From Hansschlegelia beijingensis (GTDB lineage Bacteria > Pseudomonadota > Alphaproteobacteria > Rhizobiales > Methylopilaceae): DNA of 64,000 nucleotides. The stretch covers positions 868,001 through 932,000 of the forward strand of contig NZ_JACIDR010000001.1 of the NCBI RefSeq assembly GCF_014196425.1, in the 5' to 3' direction. Under the pieces are notes generated by a model. The model was not told the DNA's origin. It searched no databases and saw only the letters and a program-made list of their open reading frames with translations. This document shows positions 44,840 to 53,584 of this stretch, one piece after another (position 1 is the first letter of the stretch; the number at the start of each line of letters is the position of its first letter). The position numbers and the translations under genes were made by a program.

Positions 44840-46123
44840 TCACTTCCCCGGCGCGGCGTCGCCCTCGGCGCGGCGGTCCGGCGCTCCGTCACGACGTGGG
44901 CCCGCGGGACGTGAGTCGGAGGACCGCGCGTCGTCCGGCTGGGCGCCGTCGGAGCTTCCGAGCTCGACCTTCTGGCCGTCTCTGAGACGCGTGAAGCCGG
45001 TCGTGATCACCTTGTCGCCCGCCTCCAGCCCGGAGGCGATCACGGCGAGTTCCGCGTCCTGGCGGGTGACGCCGACCGCGCGCTGCGCCACCGTGCCGTC
45101 ATCCTGCACCACATAGACGAAGGGCCCGTCGGGCCCCTGCTGAACGGCGGCTCCCGGAACGGTCACGACATCGCGGAGCGTGTCGACGGCGATCCTGACA
45201 TTGGTGAACTGGCCGGGCCACAGCGAGAGCTCGGCGTTCGGGAACGTGGCCTTGAGCTTCACCGTCCCGGTCGCCTGGTCGACCTGGTTGTCGATGACGT
45301 CGAGCGTCCCGCGATCCAGAGTCCTCTCCCCGTCGGCCGCCAGGGCTTCGACCGTGACGGGCCCGCGGGCCATCGCCTTGTTCACCGCTGCGATGTTCTG
45401 CTGGGGCAGCGTGAACAGAGCGGCGATCGGCTGAAGCTGCGTGATCGTCACGATCCCGGTCGCGTCGCCCACCGTGACGTAGTTGCCCTGGTCGACGCCG
45501 CGCACGCCGGTTCGCCCGCTGATCGGAGCGCGGACGATCGTGCGGTCGAGGGTCGTCTTCGCCTGTTCGATCAGGGCTCCGTAGTAGCGGACCTGAGCCT
45601 CGAGCTGGTTGACGGTGGCCTTCTGCGTCTCGGCCTGCTGCTGCGAGCCGTAGTCGTTCCTGGCGAGCCGCTGATAGCGCTCGAGGTCGGTCCGGGCGTT
45701 GGCGAGCTGCGCCTCGAACTGCGCCTTCTGGGCGACGGCCTGGTCGTACTGCGCCTGATAGGTGGCGGGGTCGATGCGAGCGAGGACGTCGCCGGCCTTG
45801 ACGTCCTGGCCCTCGCGGAAGGCGACCTCGACGAGCGTCCCTTCGACCTGGGGCTTCACCGTCACCGTGTTGAGCGCCTGGAACGTCCCGACGCCCTCCA
45901 GGAAGACCGGCACGTCCTGGCGCACCGCAGCGGACGCGATGACCGGGACGGGCTGATCCGACATCCCGCCTCTGCGGCCGGCGCGGCGGGGCTGCTCGCG
46001 TTGCGACGGCGCTCCTTCGTTGGAGGCGGACAGGAAGGACGGCGGCCAGAACGGCGGCGGCCAGAAGCGCCACGCGGCGACCCCCGCAGCGACCACGAGG
46101 AGCAGGATGATCAGCCGTTTCAT
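44840..46123 (-). CDS. mdtA: RND periplasmic adaptor (MdtA-like membrane fusion protein)
   Basis: A 427-residue membrane fusion protein. An N-terminal signal anchor (RLIILLLVVAAGVAAWRFW) is followed by a lipoyl-like domain (VEGTLVEVAFREGQDVKAGDVLARIDPATYQAQYDQA), an alpha-hairpin and a beta-barrel domain, then a disordered Asp/Arg-rich tail of about 30 residues. The ATG overlaps the stop of the outer-membrane gene by 4 bp, so translation is coupled. Confidence 0.87.
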   Translation of the reverse strand: MKRLIILLLVVAAGVAAWRFWPPPFWPPSFLSASNEGAPSQREQPRRAGRRGGMSDQPVPVIASAAVRQDVPVFLEGVGTFQALNTVTVKPQVEGTLVEVAFREGQDVKAGDVLARIDPATYQAQYDQAVAQKAQFEAQLANARTDLERYQRLARNDYGSQQQAETQKATVNQLEAQVRYYGALIEQAKTTLDRTIVRAPISGRTGVRGVDQGNYVTVGDATGIVTITQLQPIAALFTLPQQNIAAVNKAMARGPVTVEALAADGERTLDRGTLDVIDNQVDQATGTVKLKATFPNAELSLWPGQFTNVRIAVDTLRDVVTVPGAAVQQGPDGPFVYVVQDDGTVAQRAVGVTRQDAELAVIASGLEAGDKVITTGFTRLRDGQKVELGSSDGAQPDDARSSDSRPAGPRRDGAPDRRAEGDAAPGK

Positions 46124-47547
46124 TTCATCAGCGCCGTTTCGGGCAGCGGAGCGCCCCCCGGCCGTCGTCCGGACGCCGCCCATCCTCCGCCAAGCGCCTG
46201 GAACATCTGGACGATCGCCTGGTAGCGGGCGAGCCGCGCCTCGGCGAGGTTCTGCTGGGCCGAGAACAAGGTCTGCTGCGTGTTGAGCACCGTGACGATG
46301 TCGACGGTGCCTTCCCGCATCTGCACCTGCGCGATGTCGTAGGCTTCGCGAGCGCTCTTCACGGCCGCCTCCTGCAGCCTCTGCTGCTCGGCGCTCTTCC
46401 GCATCGTGATTAGAGCGTTCTCCACGTCGACGAACGCCTGGATCGCGGCCTTGCGGTAGGCGTAGAGGTTCTCCCGGTACTGTCCTTTCGCGAGGTCCAA
46501 ATCGCCCGGCAGGGTGGGGTCCAGGAGCGGCTGGGTCAGCCCGGCGGCGAGCGAATAGAACGCGGATTGCGAGCTGAACAGGCTGCGGAGCGCGGCGCTC
46601 TCGAAGCCGCCCTGAGCGGTGAGGTCGATCGACGGCAGAAAGGCCGCCCGCGCGGCGGTGACGTTCGCGTCGGTCGCGGCCAGGTTCGCCTCGGCCTCAC
46701 GGACGTCGGGGCGCCGCAACAGGAGCTCGGAGGGAAGCCCCGGCGCGACGCGCGGCGATTTCAGGCTGGCCAGCCGGCCGCCCTTGACCGGCAGCAGAAC
46801 CGGCGGTCGGCCGAGCAGCAGCGCGAGCGCCGTCTGGTTGGTCCGGATCTCCTGCTCGATCGGCGGAATCGTGGCGCGCTGCTGGTCCAGCACCGCGCGC
46901 TGCTGCGCCCGATCGAGCGCGTTGGCGGTGCCGACATCCAGCCGTCCCTGGATGGCGTCCAGTATGGTTTGCGCGCTTTTCACGTTGCCATGGGCGATTG
47001 CGAGCCGCTCTTGCGCCGACATGAGCGCGAAATAGGTATTCGCGACGCTCGCCACCACACCCAGCGCGACGACCTCCTCGGCATAGCGGGCGGAGAGCGC
47101 CGAAGCCTGGGCGGAGCGCAGCGTCGCGCGGTTCTTGCCCCAGAAGTCGAGTTCGTAGCTCGCCGAAAGCGCCGCCTGGAAGCCGCCCACGACCGGCGTT
47201 CCGGGGGACTTCTGTGCGGTGGCGTCGCCGGATCCCTGGATCAGCGGAATGAGCGCTGCGCCATTGATGCGCACCTGCGCGTCGGCCTGCTCGATCCGCG
47301 CCTTGGCGGCGCCGATGTCCTGATTGGAGCGCTCCGCCTCCGCGATCAGCGTCGACAGTTCGCTCGAGCCGAACGCGCGCCACCAGTCTCTCTGCGGCCA
47401 CACCGGCTGACTGGCCCGGGCGTCCTCCCACCGGCTCGGCGAGCTGACGCCAAGCGAAGGACGCGCCCAGCCGTTCGCGCAGGCGCTGAGGCCGAGCGAT
47501 GCGGCGACCACGACCGCGACACGCGATCCAGTTTTTAGCCCCCGCAA
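46120..47547 (-). CDS. RND outer-membrane factor lipoprotein (NodT family)
   Basis: An outer-membrane channel of the TolC/NodT type, about 475 residues. Lipoprotein signal with lipobox LSAC at about residue 22; two TolC-like repeats (for example AKARIEQADAQVRINGAALIP and ANLAATDANVTAARAAFLPSI). I prefer the TTG at 47547, which has GAGG seven bases upstream and gives a clean signal peptide; a TTG at 47574 is possible. First gene of the efflux operon, so the pump carries its own exit duct. Confidence 0.82.
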   Translation of the reverse strand: MRGLKTGSRVAVVVAASLGLSACANGWARPSLGVSSPSRWEDARASQPVWPQRDWWRAFGSSELSTLIAEAERSNQDIGAAKARIEQADAQVRINGAALIPLIQGSGDATAQKSPGTPVVGGFQAALSASYELDFWGKNRATLRSAQASALSARYAEEVVALGVVASVANTYFALMSAQERLAIAHGNVKSAQTILDAIQGRLDVGTANALDRAQQRAVLDQQRATIPPIEQEIRTNQTALALLLGRPPVLLPVKGGRLASLKSPRVAPGLPSELLLRRPDVREAEANLAATDANVTAARAAFLPSIDLTAQGGFESAALRSLFSSQSAFYSLAAGLTQPLLDPTLPGDLDLAKGQYRENLYAYRKAAIQAFVDVENALITMRKSAEQQRLQEAAVKSAREAYDIAQVQMREGTVDIVTVLNTQQTLFSAQQNLAEARLARYQAIVQMFQALGGGWAASGRRPGGAPLPETALMK

Positions 47548-47689
47548 ACTCTTCGCCTCGTGGTGAACGCGCAATTACTGAAAGTGACATGGTCGACCTC
47601 CCTGCGCCGTTGCCGGGAAGCGACATCGCGGGGCGACTTTCCTGCCTTGTACGCAGCTGAAGCCGGGTCCCTTCGCGAGGTTCCTGCGC

Positions 47690-48436
47690 TCAAGGCGAAA
47701 GCGTGCGCAGGAACGGGACCGTGACCATGGTCACGCCGGCGCCGGCGCCGCCGAGATGGCGCGCGGGACGTCCCGGGTCGCCCAGCGTGTCGAACACCGC
47801 CGCCGCGCCCGAGAAATCCTGATCGTCGGTGTAGAAGCTGGGCGTCACCACGCTGCGCAGGCCCGCCGCCGTGGCCGCGCGCAGCCCATAGACCGTGTCC
47901 TCGAACGCGATCGCGCGGGAGGGATCGACGCCCAGCAGGCGCACCGCGAGTTCGAAGACGTCAGGCGCGGGCTTCTTGGTCGCGACCTCGTCGCCGGCCG
48001 CCACCGCCTCGAAAATGCGCCGTGCGTCGGGCCCGAGAGTCGCCGCCAGCAGGGCCTCCACGTTCGCGAGGCTCGTGGTCGTGGCGATGGCGAGCCTCAG
48101 ACCTTCGGCGCGGGCCTCGCGAATAAGCCGCTCCACCCCCGGGCGCAGCCTGACGTCGCCCGCCGCCACGAGGGCGGCGTAGCGCTCGTTCTTGGCGGCG
48201 TGGAGCTTCGGCAGCGCCGCGAGCGCAGCCTCGGCCTTCGCCGGCCGGTCATGTTCGATGAAGTGGCGCAGCCGCTCCTTGCCGCCCATGATCCGAAGCA
48301 GGCGCCGGTAGGTCGGCTGGTCCCAGCTCCACGGAAGGTCGAAATCGGCGAAGGTGGCGTTGAGCGCCTGTCGGTGCGTCTCTTCGGTCTCGGCGAGCGT
48401 GCCGTCGACGTCGAAGATCAACGCCTCGAGCGGCAT
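47690..48436 (-). CDS. cbbY: CbbY-type HAD phosphatase
   Basis: A 248-residue haloacid-dehalogenase phosphatase with the DVDGT motif at 9-13, ATTTS as motif II, KKPAPDVF as motif III and EDTVYGLRAA as motif IV. CbbY from Rhodobacter and plants hydrolyses xylulose 1,5-bisphosphate, a misfire product that inhibits Rubisco. Its ATG shares a base with the rpe stop, and rpe, prk and fbp lie upstream, which supports the CbbY name over generic HAD. Confidence 0.85.
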   Translation of the reverse strand: MPLEALIFDVDGTLAETEETHRQALNATFADFDLPWSWDQPTYRRLLRIMGGKERLRHFIEHDRPAKAEAALAALPKLHAAKNERYAALVAAGDVRLRPGVERLIREARAEGLRLAIATTTSLANVEALLAATLGPDARRIFEAVAAGDEVATKKPAPDVFELAVRLLGVDPSRAIAFEDTVYGLRAATAAGLRSVVTPSFYTDDQDFSGAAAVFDTLGDPGRPARHLGGAGAGVTMVTVPFLRTLSP

Positions 48437-49116
48437 CAGGCGGCCCGGTTGGCGAACGCCGTCTCGGCCGCGGCCCGGATCGCCGCGATGTTGCTGCGGT
48501 AGGCCTCCGGTCCGTCCTTGAACACCGCGTTGCCGGCGACGAAGACGTCGGCTCCGGCGGCCGCGCAGAGCGGGGCCGTCTCGGGCGTGACGCCGCCGTC
48601 GATCTCGATCGAGATCGGGCGCTCACCGATCATCCGGCGCAGCCTGCGCACCTTCTCGATCTGCTCCGGGATGAAGGCCTGGCCGCCGAAGCCCGGGTTC
48701 ACGGTCATCACGATGATCAGGTCGATCTTGTCGAGCACGTACTCCACGGCGCTCTCCGGGGTCGACGGGTTCAGCGCCACCCCGGCCTTCTTCCCGAGCG
48801 ACCGGATGATCTGCAGCGATCGGTCGAGATGCGGGCCGGCCTCGGCGTGCACCGTCAGCCGGTCGCAGCCCGCCTTGGCGAAGGCCTCGAGATAGTTGTC
48901 GGCGGGCGCGATCATCAGGTGGCAGTCGAACAGCGCGTTGGTCCAGCGGCGAAGCCGCTTCACGACCTCGGGGCCGAAGGTGATGTTCGGCACGAAGTGG
49001 CCGTCCATCACGTCGAGATGGACCCAGTCGGCGCCTGCGGCGACGACGTCCCGGGTCTCCTCGCCGAGGCGCGAGAAATCCGCTGAGAGAATGGACGGAG
49101 CGATGATGACGGACAT
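48436..49116 (-). CDS. rpe: Ribulose-phosphate 3-epimerase
   Basis: A 226-residue TIM-barrel enzyme that interconverts ribulose 5-phosphate and xylulose 5-phosphate. Family blocks [47 protein letters not shown] and [11 protein letters not shown] hold the metal and phosphate ligands. The ATG at 49116 is the family start. It lies 75 bp after prk and one base before cbbY. Confidence 0.94.
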   Translation of the reverse strand: MSVIIAPSILSADFSRLGEETRDVVAAGADWVHLDVMDGHFVPNITFGPEVVKRLRRWTNALFDCHLMIAPADNYLEAFAKAGCDRLTVHAEAGPHLDRSLQIIRSLGKKAGVALNPSTPESAVEYVLDKIDLIIVMTVNPGFGGQAFIPEQIEKVRRLRRMIGERPISIEIDGGVTPETAPLCAAAGADVFVAGNAVFKDGPEAYRSNIAAIRAAAETAFANRAA

Positions 49117-49191
49117 GGCGCCTCGCCGGTTGCTGCAGTGCGGCACGCTGTTAAACCGATTGGGCATGCCAGTACAGGGGCGCGGCCAGCC

Positions 49192-50067
49192 TTAGCCGGC
49201 GCGCCGCTTGCGCTCCACGAGCTGCATGATCATCGGCGTGAGGATCAGCTGCATCGCGAGATCGAGCTTCCCGCCTGGGATGACGATCGAGTTCGCGCGG
49301 GACATGAAGCTCTGCGGGAGCATCGAGAGCAGATAAGGGAAATCTATCCCGCGCGGATCGCGGAAGCGGATCACGACCATCGACTCGTCCGCCGTCGGGA
49401 TCGAGCGCGCGATGAAGGGGTTGGAGGTGTCGACGGTCGGTATGCGCTGGAAGTTGATGTCGGTGCGGGTGAACTGCGGGCAGATGTAGCGGACGTAGTC
49501 CGGCATCCGGCGCAGGATCGTCTGGGTGACGTCCTCCGTCGAGTAGCCGCGGTCATTGCGGTCGCGGTGGATCTTCTGGATCCACTCGAGATTGATGACC
49601 GGAACCACTCCGATCTTCAGGTCGGCGTATCGGGCGATGTCGACGCCGTCGCCGACGATCGCGCCGTGCAGCCCTTCGTAGAACATCAGGTCGGTCGGCT
49701 GCGGCAGGTCGGTCCAGTCGGTGAACGTCCCCATCGGCAGCCCGAGCCGTTGGGCGGCTTCGAGGTCATGGACGTATCGGCGCGTGCGCCCGGCGCCGCT
49801 CGAGCCGTAGGACGCGAACACCTCCTCGAGCTCCTCGAGCATGTTCGCGTCATGGCCGAAGTGGCTGAAGTGGTGGTTGCCGCGCGCCTCCTCCTCCATG
49901 GCCTTCTGGCGCATGCCGTCGCGGTCGTAGCGATGGAAGGCGTCGCCGTCGACGAACGCCGCCACGATTCGCTCGCGGCGGAAAATCTGCTCGAAGGTGT
50001 CTCGGACCGAAGTGGTGCCGGAGCCGGAGGAGCCTGTGACGGAGATGATCGGGTGACGGATCGACAT
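49192..50067 (-). CDS. cbbP: Phosphoribulokinase (bacterial PrkB type)
   Basis: A 291-residue kinase that makes ribulose 1,5-bisphosphate from ribulose 5-phosphate and ATP. The P-loop is TGSSGSGTTS at 11-20, and the substrate region AFVDGDAFHRYDRDGM and FYEGLHGAIV are typical of proteobacterial PRK. The ATG at 50067 gives the family length. It follows fbp by 11 bp. No Rubisco gene is in the window, so the product may serve the Calvin cycle or only a signalling role. Confidence 0.93.
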   Translation of the reverse strand: MSIRHPIISVTGSSGSGTTSVRDTFEQIFRRERIVAAFVDGDAFHRYDRDGMRQKAMEEEARGNHHFSHFGHDANMLEELEEVFASYGSSGAGRTRRYVHDLEAAQRLGLPMGTFTDWTDLPQPTDLMFYEGLHGAIVGDGVDIARYADLKIGVVPVINLEWIQKIHRDRNDRGYSTEDVTQTILRRMPDYVRYICPQFTRTDINFQRIPTVDTSNPFIARSIPTADESMVVIRFRDPRGIDFPYLLSMLPQSFMSRANSIVIPGGKLDLAMQLILTPMIMQLVERKRRAG

Positions 50068-50078
50068 GCCGCGGCGGA

Positions 50079-51101
50079 TCAGGAGAGGAACAGTCCGCGC
50101 TTCGCGAAGAGCGGCGACGACTGCCGGGCCTCGTCGCCGTAGTACCGGCCGATGCGCTCGACCTCTTCGGCCGATCCGGCGACCAGCGGCGCGCGCGCGT
50201 GCAGCCTGGAAGGCACGATATCGAGGATGCGCGTCTTGCCGTCGGTCGCCGCGCCGCCGGCCTGCTCGCACACCATCGCGATAGGGTTGCACTCGTAGAC
50301 GAGCCGGAGGCGGCCGGAGCCGTACCCCTCGCGCGCGTCGCCCGGATAGAGATAGACGCCGCCGCGCACCAGGATCCGGAACACGTCCGCGACCAGCGAG
50401 CCGACCCACCGCGTGTTGAAGTTCTTCTCGCGCGGCCCGTCCGCGCCGGCGAGGCAGTCCGCGATGTAGGCGCGCATCGGCTCCGCCCAGTGCCGGGCGT
50501 TCGACGCGTTGATGGCGTATTCCTTGGTCGTCTTCGGGATCTGCACGTCCGCGCTGGTGCGCACGAAAGGCCCGCCGACGCCGTCCATCATGAAGATGTG
50601 CGTTCCGGTTCCGACCGTCAGCACCAGTGCGGTCGCCGGGCCGTAGACGATGAAGCCGGCGGCGAGCTGGCGCGAGCCGGGCTGCAGGAACGTCTCCTCT
50701 CCGGCCTCGGGGAGGATTCCGAAGAGCGTTCCGATCGAGACGTTGGTCTCGATGTTGGAGGAGCCGTCCAGCGGGTCCGCCGCGACCGCCACCGGGGCCG
50801 CCGGGTCGAGGACGATCACGTCCTCGGCCTCTTCCGAGCCGAGCCGCGAGACCGGCGCCCCCCGCAGCGCCTCGACCAGGATGTCGTGCGTCCTGACGTC
50901 GAGCGCCTTCTGGGTGTCGCCTCCGGCGTTCTCGCCGACCGCGGAGCCCATGGCCTCTTCGAGCGCGCCGCGGGCCACCAGCGCCGCGATCGTGCGGCCG
51001 GCGTCGCACACGGCCCGCACCGTAGCGGCGGTCGCGCCGCGCACGGCGTCGCCGGCGCTCCACTGATCGAGAAAGGCGTCGAGGGTCATATGCTCGGCCA
51101 C
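50079..51101 (-). CDS. fbp: Class I fructose-1,6-bisphosphatase
   Basis: About 340 residues of the classical Fbp fold. The metal site is in ADPLDGSSNIETNVSIGT, with SGSRLRLVYECNP-like substrate text near the end (GYGSGRLRLVYECNPIAM). I prefer the GTG at 51101, with GAGGAG six bases upstream, over the ATG at 51131. First gene of the cbb-type operon and divergent from cbbR, so it should be activated by CbbR. The other bisphosphatase (glpX, 19.1 kb) is a different family. Confidence 0.9.
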   Translation of the reverse strand: MAEHMTLDAFLDQWSAGDAVRGATAATVRAVCDAGRTIAALVARGALEEAMGSAVGENAGGDTQKALDVRTHDILVEALRGAPVSRLGSEEAEDVIVLDPAAPVAVAADPLDGSSNIETNVSIGTLFGILPEAGEETFLQPGSRQLAAGFIVYGPATALVLTVGTGTHIFMMDGVGGPFVRTSADVQIPKTTKEYAINASNARHWAEPMRAYIADCLAGADGPREKNFNTRWVGSLVADVFRILVRGGVYLYPGDAREGYGSGRLRLVYECNPIAMVCEQAGGAATDGKTRILDIVPSRLHARAPLVAGSAEEVERIGRYYGDEARQSSPLFAKRGLFLS

Positions 51102-51240
51102 GGGAATCTCCTCACGCGTCAGACGCGTCATGCACTTCGGTTGTCTGCCGGCGCTGGGGCCGCCTGCATGCGGTTGGGGGCCAGCGCCCGTCTATCGACG
51201 TTGATCAGAAAAGCCACATAAACTAAACGCCAATTTCAGC
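51102..51240. promoter_or_regulatory. Divergent fbp-cbbR promoter region
   Basis: A 139-bp region whose last 45 bases before cbbR are A/T-rich for this genome (TTGATCAGAAAAGCC and ACATAAACTAAACGCC). LysR regulators such as CbbR bind T-N11-A motifs here, but I could not single out one site with confidence. Confidence 0.4.
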
Positions 51241-52203
51241 ATGTCTGAAGACCTTGTCCGTTCGCTCACACTGAAGCAACTGCGTGCCCTCTCGGCGGTC
51301 GCCGAAACAGGGGCGGTGAGCGCGGCTGCGCGGCGGCTGAACGTCACGCCTCCGGCCGTCACCATGCAAGTCCAACTGCTGGAGGCCGCAGTCGGCCTTC
51401 CCCTGATCGACCGGACGGGCGAACGGTTCCGTCCGACCGACGCCGGCCGCGAGCTGGTCGAGGCGGCGGCGCGCATCGAGATCGCGCTGCGGGAATGCGT
51501 CGGCGCGCTCGAGGCGATGAAGGGGCTGGAGGGCGGCCGTGTTTCCGTCGCGATCGTCTCCACCGCAAAATATTTCGCCCCCATGGCGCTCGGCGCCTTC
51601 GCGCGCGCCCATCCGGGCATCGACCTCAGCCTGTCGGTCGGCAACCGCGCCGAAGTCATCGGGCTGCTCCGCTCCGACCAGGTGGACGTCGCCATCATGG
51701 GACGCCCGCCCGAGGATCTGGACAACGTGGCCGCGATCATCGGCGAACATCCCCAGATCATCATCGCCGCGCCGGACCATGAACTCGCTTCCCGCCGGGA
51801 CATAGCTCCCTCGGAGCTCAGCGGCCAGACGTTCCTGATGCGCGAGCGCGGGTCCGGGACCCGGCTGGTGATGGAGCGGCTGTTCGAACAGGAGGGAGTG
51901 ACGCCGAAGATCGGCATGGAGATCGGTTCGAACGAAACGATCAAGCAGGCGGTGATCGGCGGCCTGGGCCTGGCCTTCATCTCGGCGCACACCGTCGCGG
52001 CCGAGATCGCGGATGGGCGGCTGGTCCAGCTCGACGTGGCCGGGCTTCCGATTCTGCGCCGGTGGCACGTCGTGCGGCGGGCCGGGCGGAGGCTCACTCC
52101 GCCTGCGGCCGCGATGGCCGCCTTCCTGAGCGAGCGGGGCGCCGAGTTCCTGCCGCAGATTTCCTCCACCGACGGAACGATCCCTGCCGCCTCAACGTCT
52201 TGA
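51241..52203 (+). CDS. cbbR: CbbR-type LysR regulator
   Basis: A 320-residue LysR protein: N-terminal helix-turn-helix (LRALSAVAETGAVSAAARRLNVTPPAVTMQVQLLE) and a periplasmic-binding-like effector domain. Sequence style (STAKYFAPMALGAFARAHPGIDLSLSVGNRAEVI, PEDLDNVAAIIGEHPQIIIAAPDHEL) matches CbbR. It is divergent from fbp-prk-rpe-cbbY. A near relative in Methylobacterium, QscR, controls the serine cycle, so which pathway it governs depends on genes outside the window. Confidence 0.85.
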   Translation: MSEDLVRSLTLKQLRALSAVAETGAVSAAARRLNVTPPAVTMQVQLLEAAVGLPLIDRTGERFRPTDAGRELVEAAARIEIALRECVGALEAMKGLEGGRVSVAIVSTAKYFAPMALGAFARAHPGIDLSLSVGNRAEVIGLLRSDQVDVAIMGRPPEDLDNVAAIIGEHPQIIIAAPDHELASRRDIAPSELSGQTFLMRERGSGTRLVMERLFEQEGVTPKIGMEIGSNETIKQAVIGGLGLAFISAHTVAAEIADGRLVQLDVAGLPILRRWHVVRRAGRRLTPPAAAMAAFLSERGAEFLPQISSTDGTIPAASTS

Positions 52204-52263
52204 GTGGCGGCCAGCGGACGTCCTGCAGCGCGGCCGTCCAGGGCGGCAGGAGCGTAGCGTGCG

Positions 52264-52638
52264 ATGCGGGTGCTTATTCTCGAGGATCAGGCGATCGTTG
52301 GCCTCGAGGTCGAGGCGATCGTTCGCGCTCGTCTGCCAGGCGCGACCGTGACGCTCGCCGCCACCATACGCGAGGGCCGGGACGTCGCCCGCGGGACGGT
52401 CGACCTCGCCCTCCTCGACATCGATGTCGCTGACGGCAAGACCTACGAACTCGCGTCCGACCTCGATCGCGCGGGCGCGAGGGTCATCTTCGTTTCCGGC
52501 TCGACGCGCGCCGACACGCCGCAGGGCCTGACGCATCTCGCGTTCATCTCCAAGCCGTTCTCGCATTTCGAGATCGTGCGGGCGATCGAGGAGGCGTGCG
52601 CCGAGGCGCCGCGGGCGCGCCGGACGGAAGACCTCTAG
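52264..52638 (+). CDS. Single-domain response-regulator receiver
   Basis: A 124-residue CheY-like receiver with no output domain. Acidic pair Glu7/Asp8, phospho-acceptor Asp52 (LLDIDV), hydroxyl residue in VSGS and Lys97 (SKPF) are all present. It lacks a partner kinase here. Its 3' end overlaps the convergent folK stop by 4 bp. Single-domain receivers of this kind are common in alphaproteobacteria as relay or stress proteins. Confidence 0.8.
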   Translation: MRVLILEDQAIVGLEVEAIVRARLPGATVTLAATIREGRDVARGTVDLALLDIDVADGKTYELASDLDRAGARVIFVSGSTRADTPQGLTHLAFISKPFSHFEIVRAIEEACAEAPRARRTEDL

Positions 52639-53138
52639 TCCTTGGGCAGCGGCCGCCATGGAGGCGCGAGCCGGGACAGGCCGGCCGAGCCCGCAGCGGT
52701 GGCGGCGTCCCGGATCGATTTTCCGTCGAGCACGAGCTCGGGCCTGATCTCGGCCAGGGGCGCCAACACGAAGGCGCGGTTGAACATCTCCTTGTGGGGA
52801 ACGATCAGCCGCGCAGACGCCACCTTAGCGTCGCCGAGATACAGGATGTCGACGTCGATCACCCGCGGTCCCCAGCGAAAGGTCTTTTCTCGACCGAGCT
52901 CCTCCTCGACGGACTGCGTGAAGACGAGAGCCTCCTCGGGCGACATGTCGGTCTCGCCGACCGCGCACGCGTTCGCGAACCAGTCCTGATCGACATAGCC
53001 CCAGGGCGCGGTGCGCCACACGGAGGAAGCGGCCAGAAAACGAATCTCGCCGGTGGCGAATACGCGCTCCATCGCGCGATGAAGGTTCGCGACCTTGTCG
53101 CCGACATTGCTGCCGAAGCCGAGCCCGATCTCCGTCAT
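52635..53138 (-). CDS. folK: 6-hydroxymethyl-7,8-dihydropterin pyrophosphokinase
   Basis: A 167-residue HPPK that pyrophosphorylates hydroxymethyl-dihydropterin with ATP. Blocks GLGFGSNVGDKVANL, ASSVWRTAPWGYVDQDWFAN and FRWGPRVIDVDILYLGD with HKEMFNRAFVLAPL are diagnostic. The ATG at 53138 matches the family start. It follows folB by 4 bp. In an H4MPT organism the activated pterin can feed both folate and methanopterin synthesis. Confidence 0.92.
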   Translation of the reverse strand: MTEIGLGFGSNVGDKVANLHRAMERVFATGEIRFLAASSVWRTAPWGYVDQDWFANACAVGETDMSPEEALVFTQSVEEELGREKTFRWGPRVIDVDILYLGDAKVASARLIVPHKEMFNRAFVLAPLAEIRPELVLDGKSIRDAATAAGSAGLSRLAPPWRPLPKD

Positions 53139-53142
53139 GCGC

Positions 53143-53520
53143 TCAGCGTCCGGCGCCGTCGCGGTCGCGGAAAATCTCCACGCCCACATCCCCGAACACG
53201 CCCGCTATGGGCGCGCTCGGCTTATGGATTTCGACCCGGACCCGCTTGATCGGCGCGAAGCTGTCGAGCAGGCGCTGGGCGACCCGCTCGGCGACCGCCT
53301 CGATCAGGTTGAGGCTGGGCTCGCCCGCGGCCTGCACCACGGCGTCATAGACGTCCGCGTAGGAGACCGCGGCGGTCGGGTCGTCGGCCCGCGCATAGGC
53401 TTGCGCCTCGACCCAGAAGTCGATGTCGAAAACGAAACGCTGGCCGAGCCGGCGCTCTTCCTCGAACACGCCGTGTCGGGCGTGAACGGGAATGCCCCTC
53501 AAGAAGATCCGATCGCTCAT
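53143..53520 (-). CDS. folB: Dihydroneopterin aldolase
   Basis: A 125-residue FolB that splits dihydroneopterin into hydroxymethyl-dihydropterin and glycolaldehyde. IFLRGIPVHARHGVFEEER holds the conserved His and Glu, and RVRVEIHKPSAPI the catalytic Lys. The ATG at 53520 gives the family start. It precedes folK in a two-gene pterin unit next to the methanofuran genes. Confidence 0.92.
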   Translation of the reverse strand: MSDRIFLRGIPVHARHGVFEEERRLGQRFVFDIDFWVEAQAYARADDPTAAVSYADVYDAVVQAAGEPSLNLIEAVAERVAQRLLDSFAPIKRVRVEIHKPSAPIAGVFGDVGVEIFRDRDGAGR

Positions 53521-53584
53521 GTCTCTCGAACTCGCAGCAGGGCAGGCGGTTTCCAACCCGGATCAGACGCGTGGATGAAGCCGG

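Noticed and set aside
50068..51063. Upstream extension of the phosphoribulokinase frame
   Set aside because: It runs antisense-free but out of frame through fbp and is Arg/Gly-rich. The kinase starts at 50067 with the family N-terminus.
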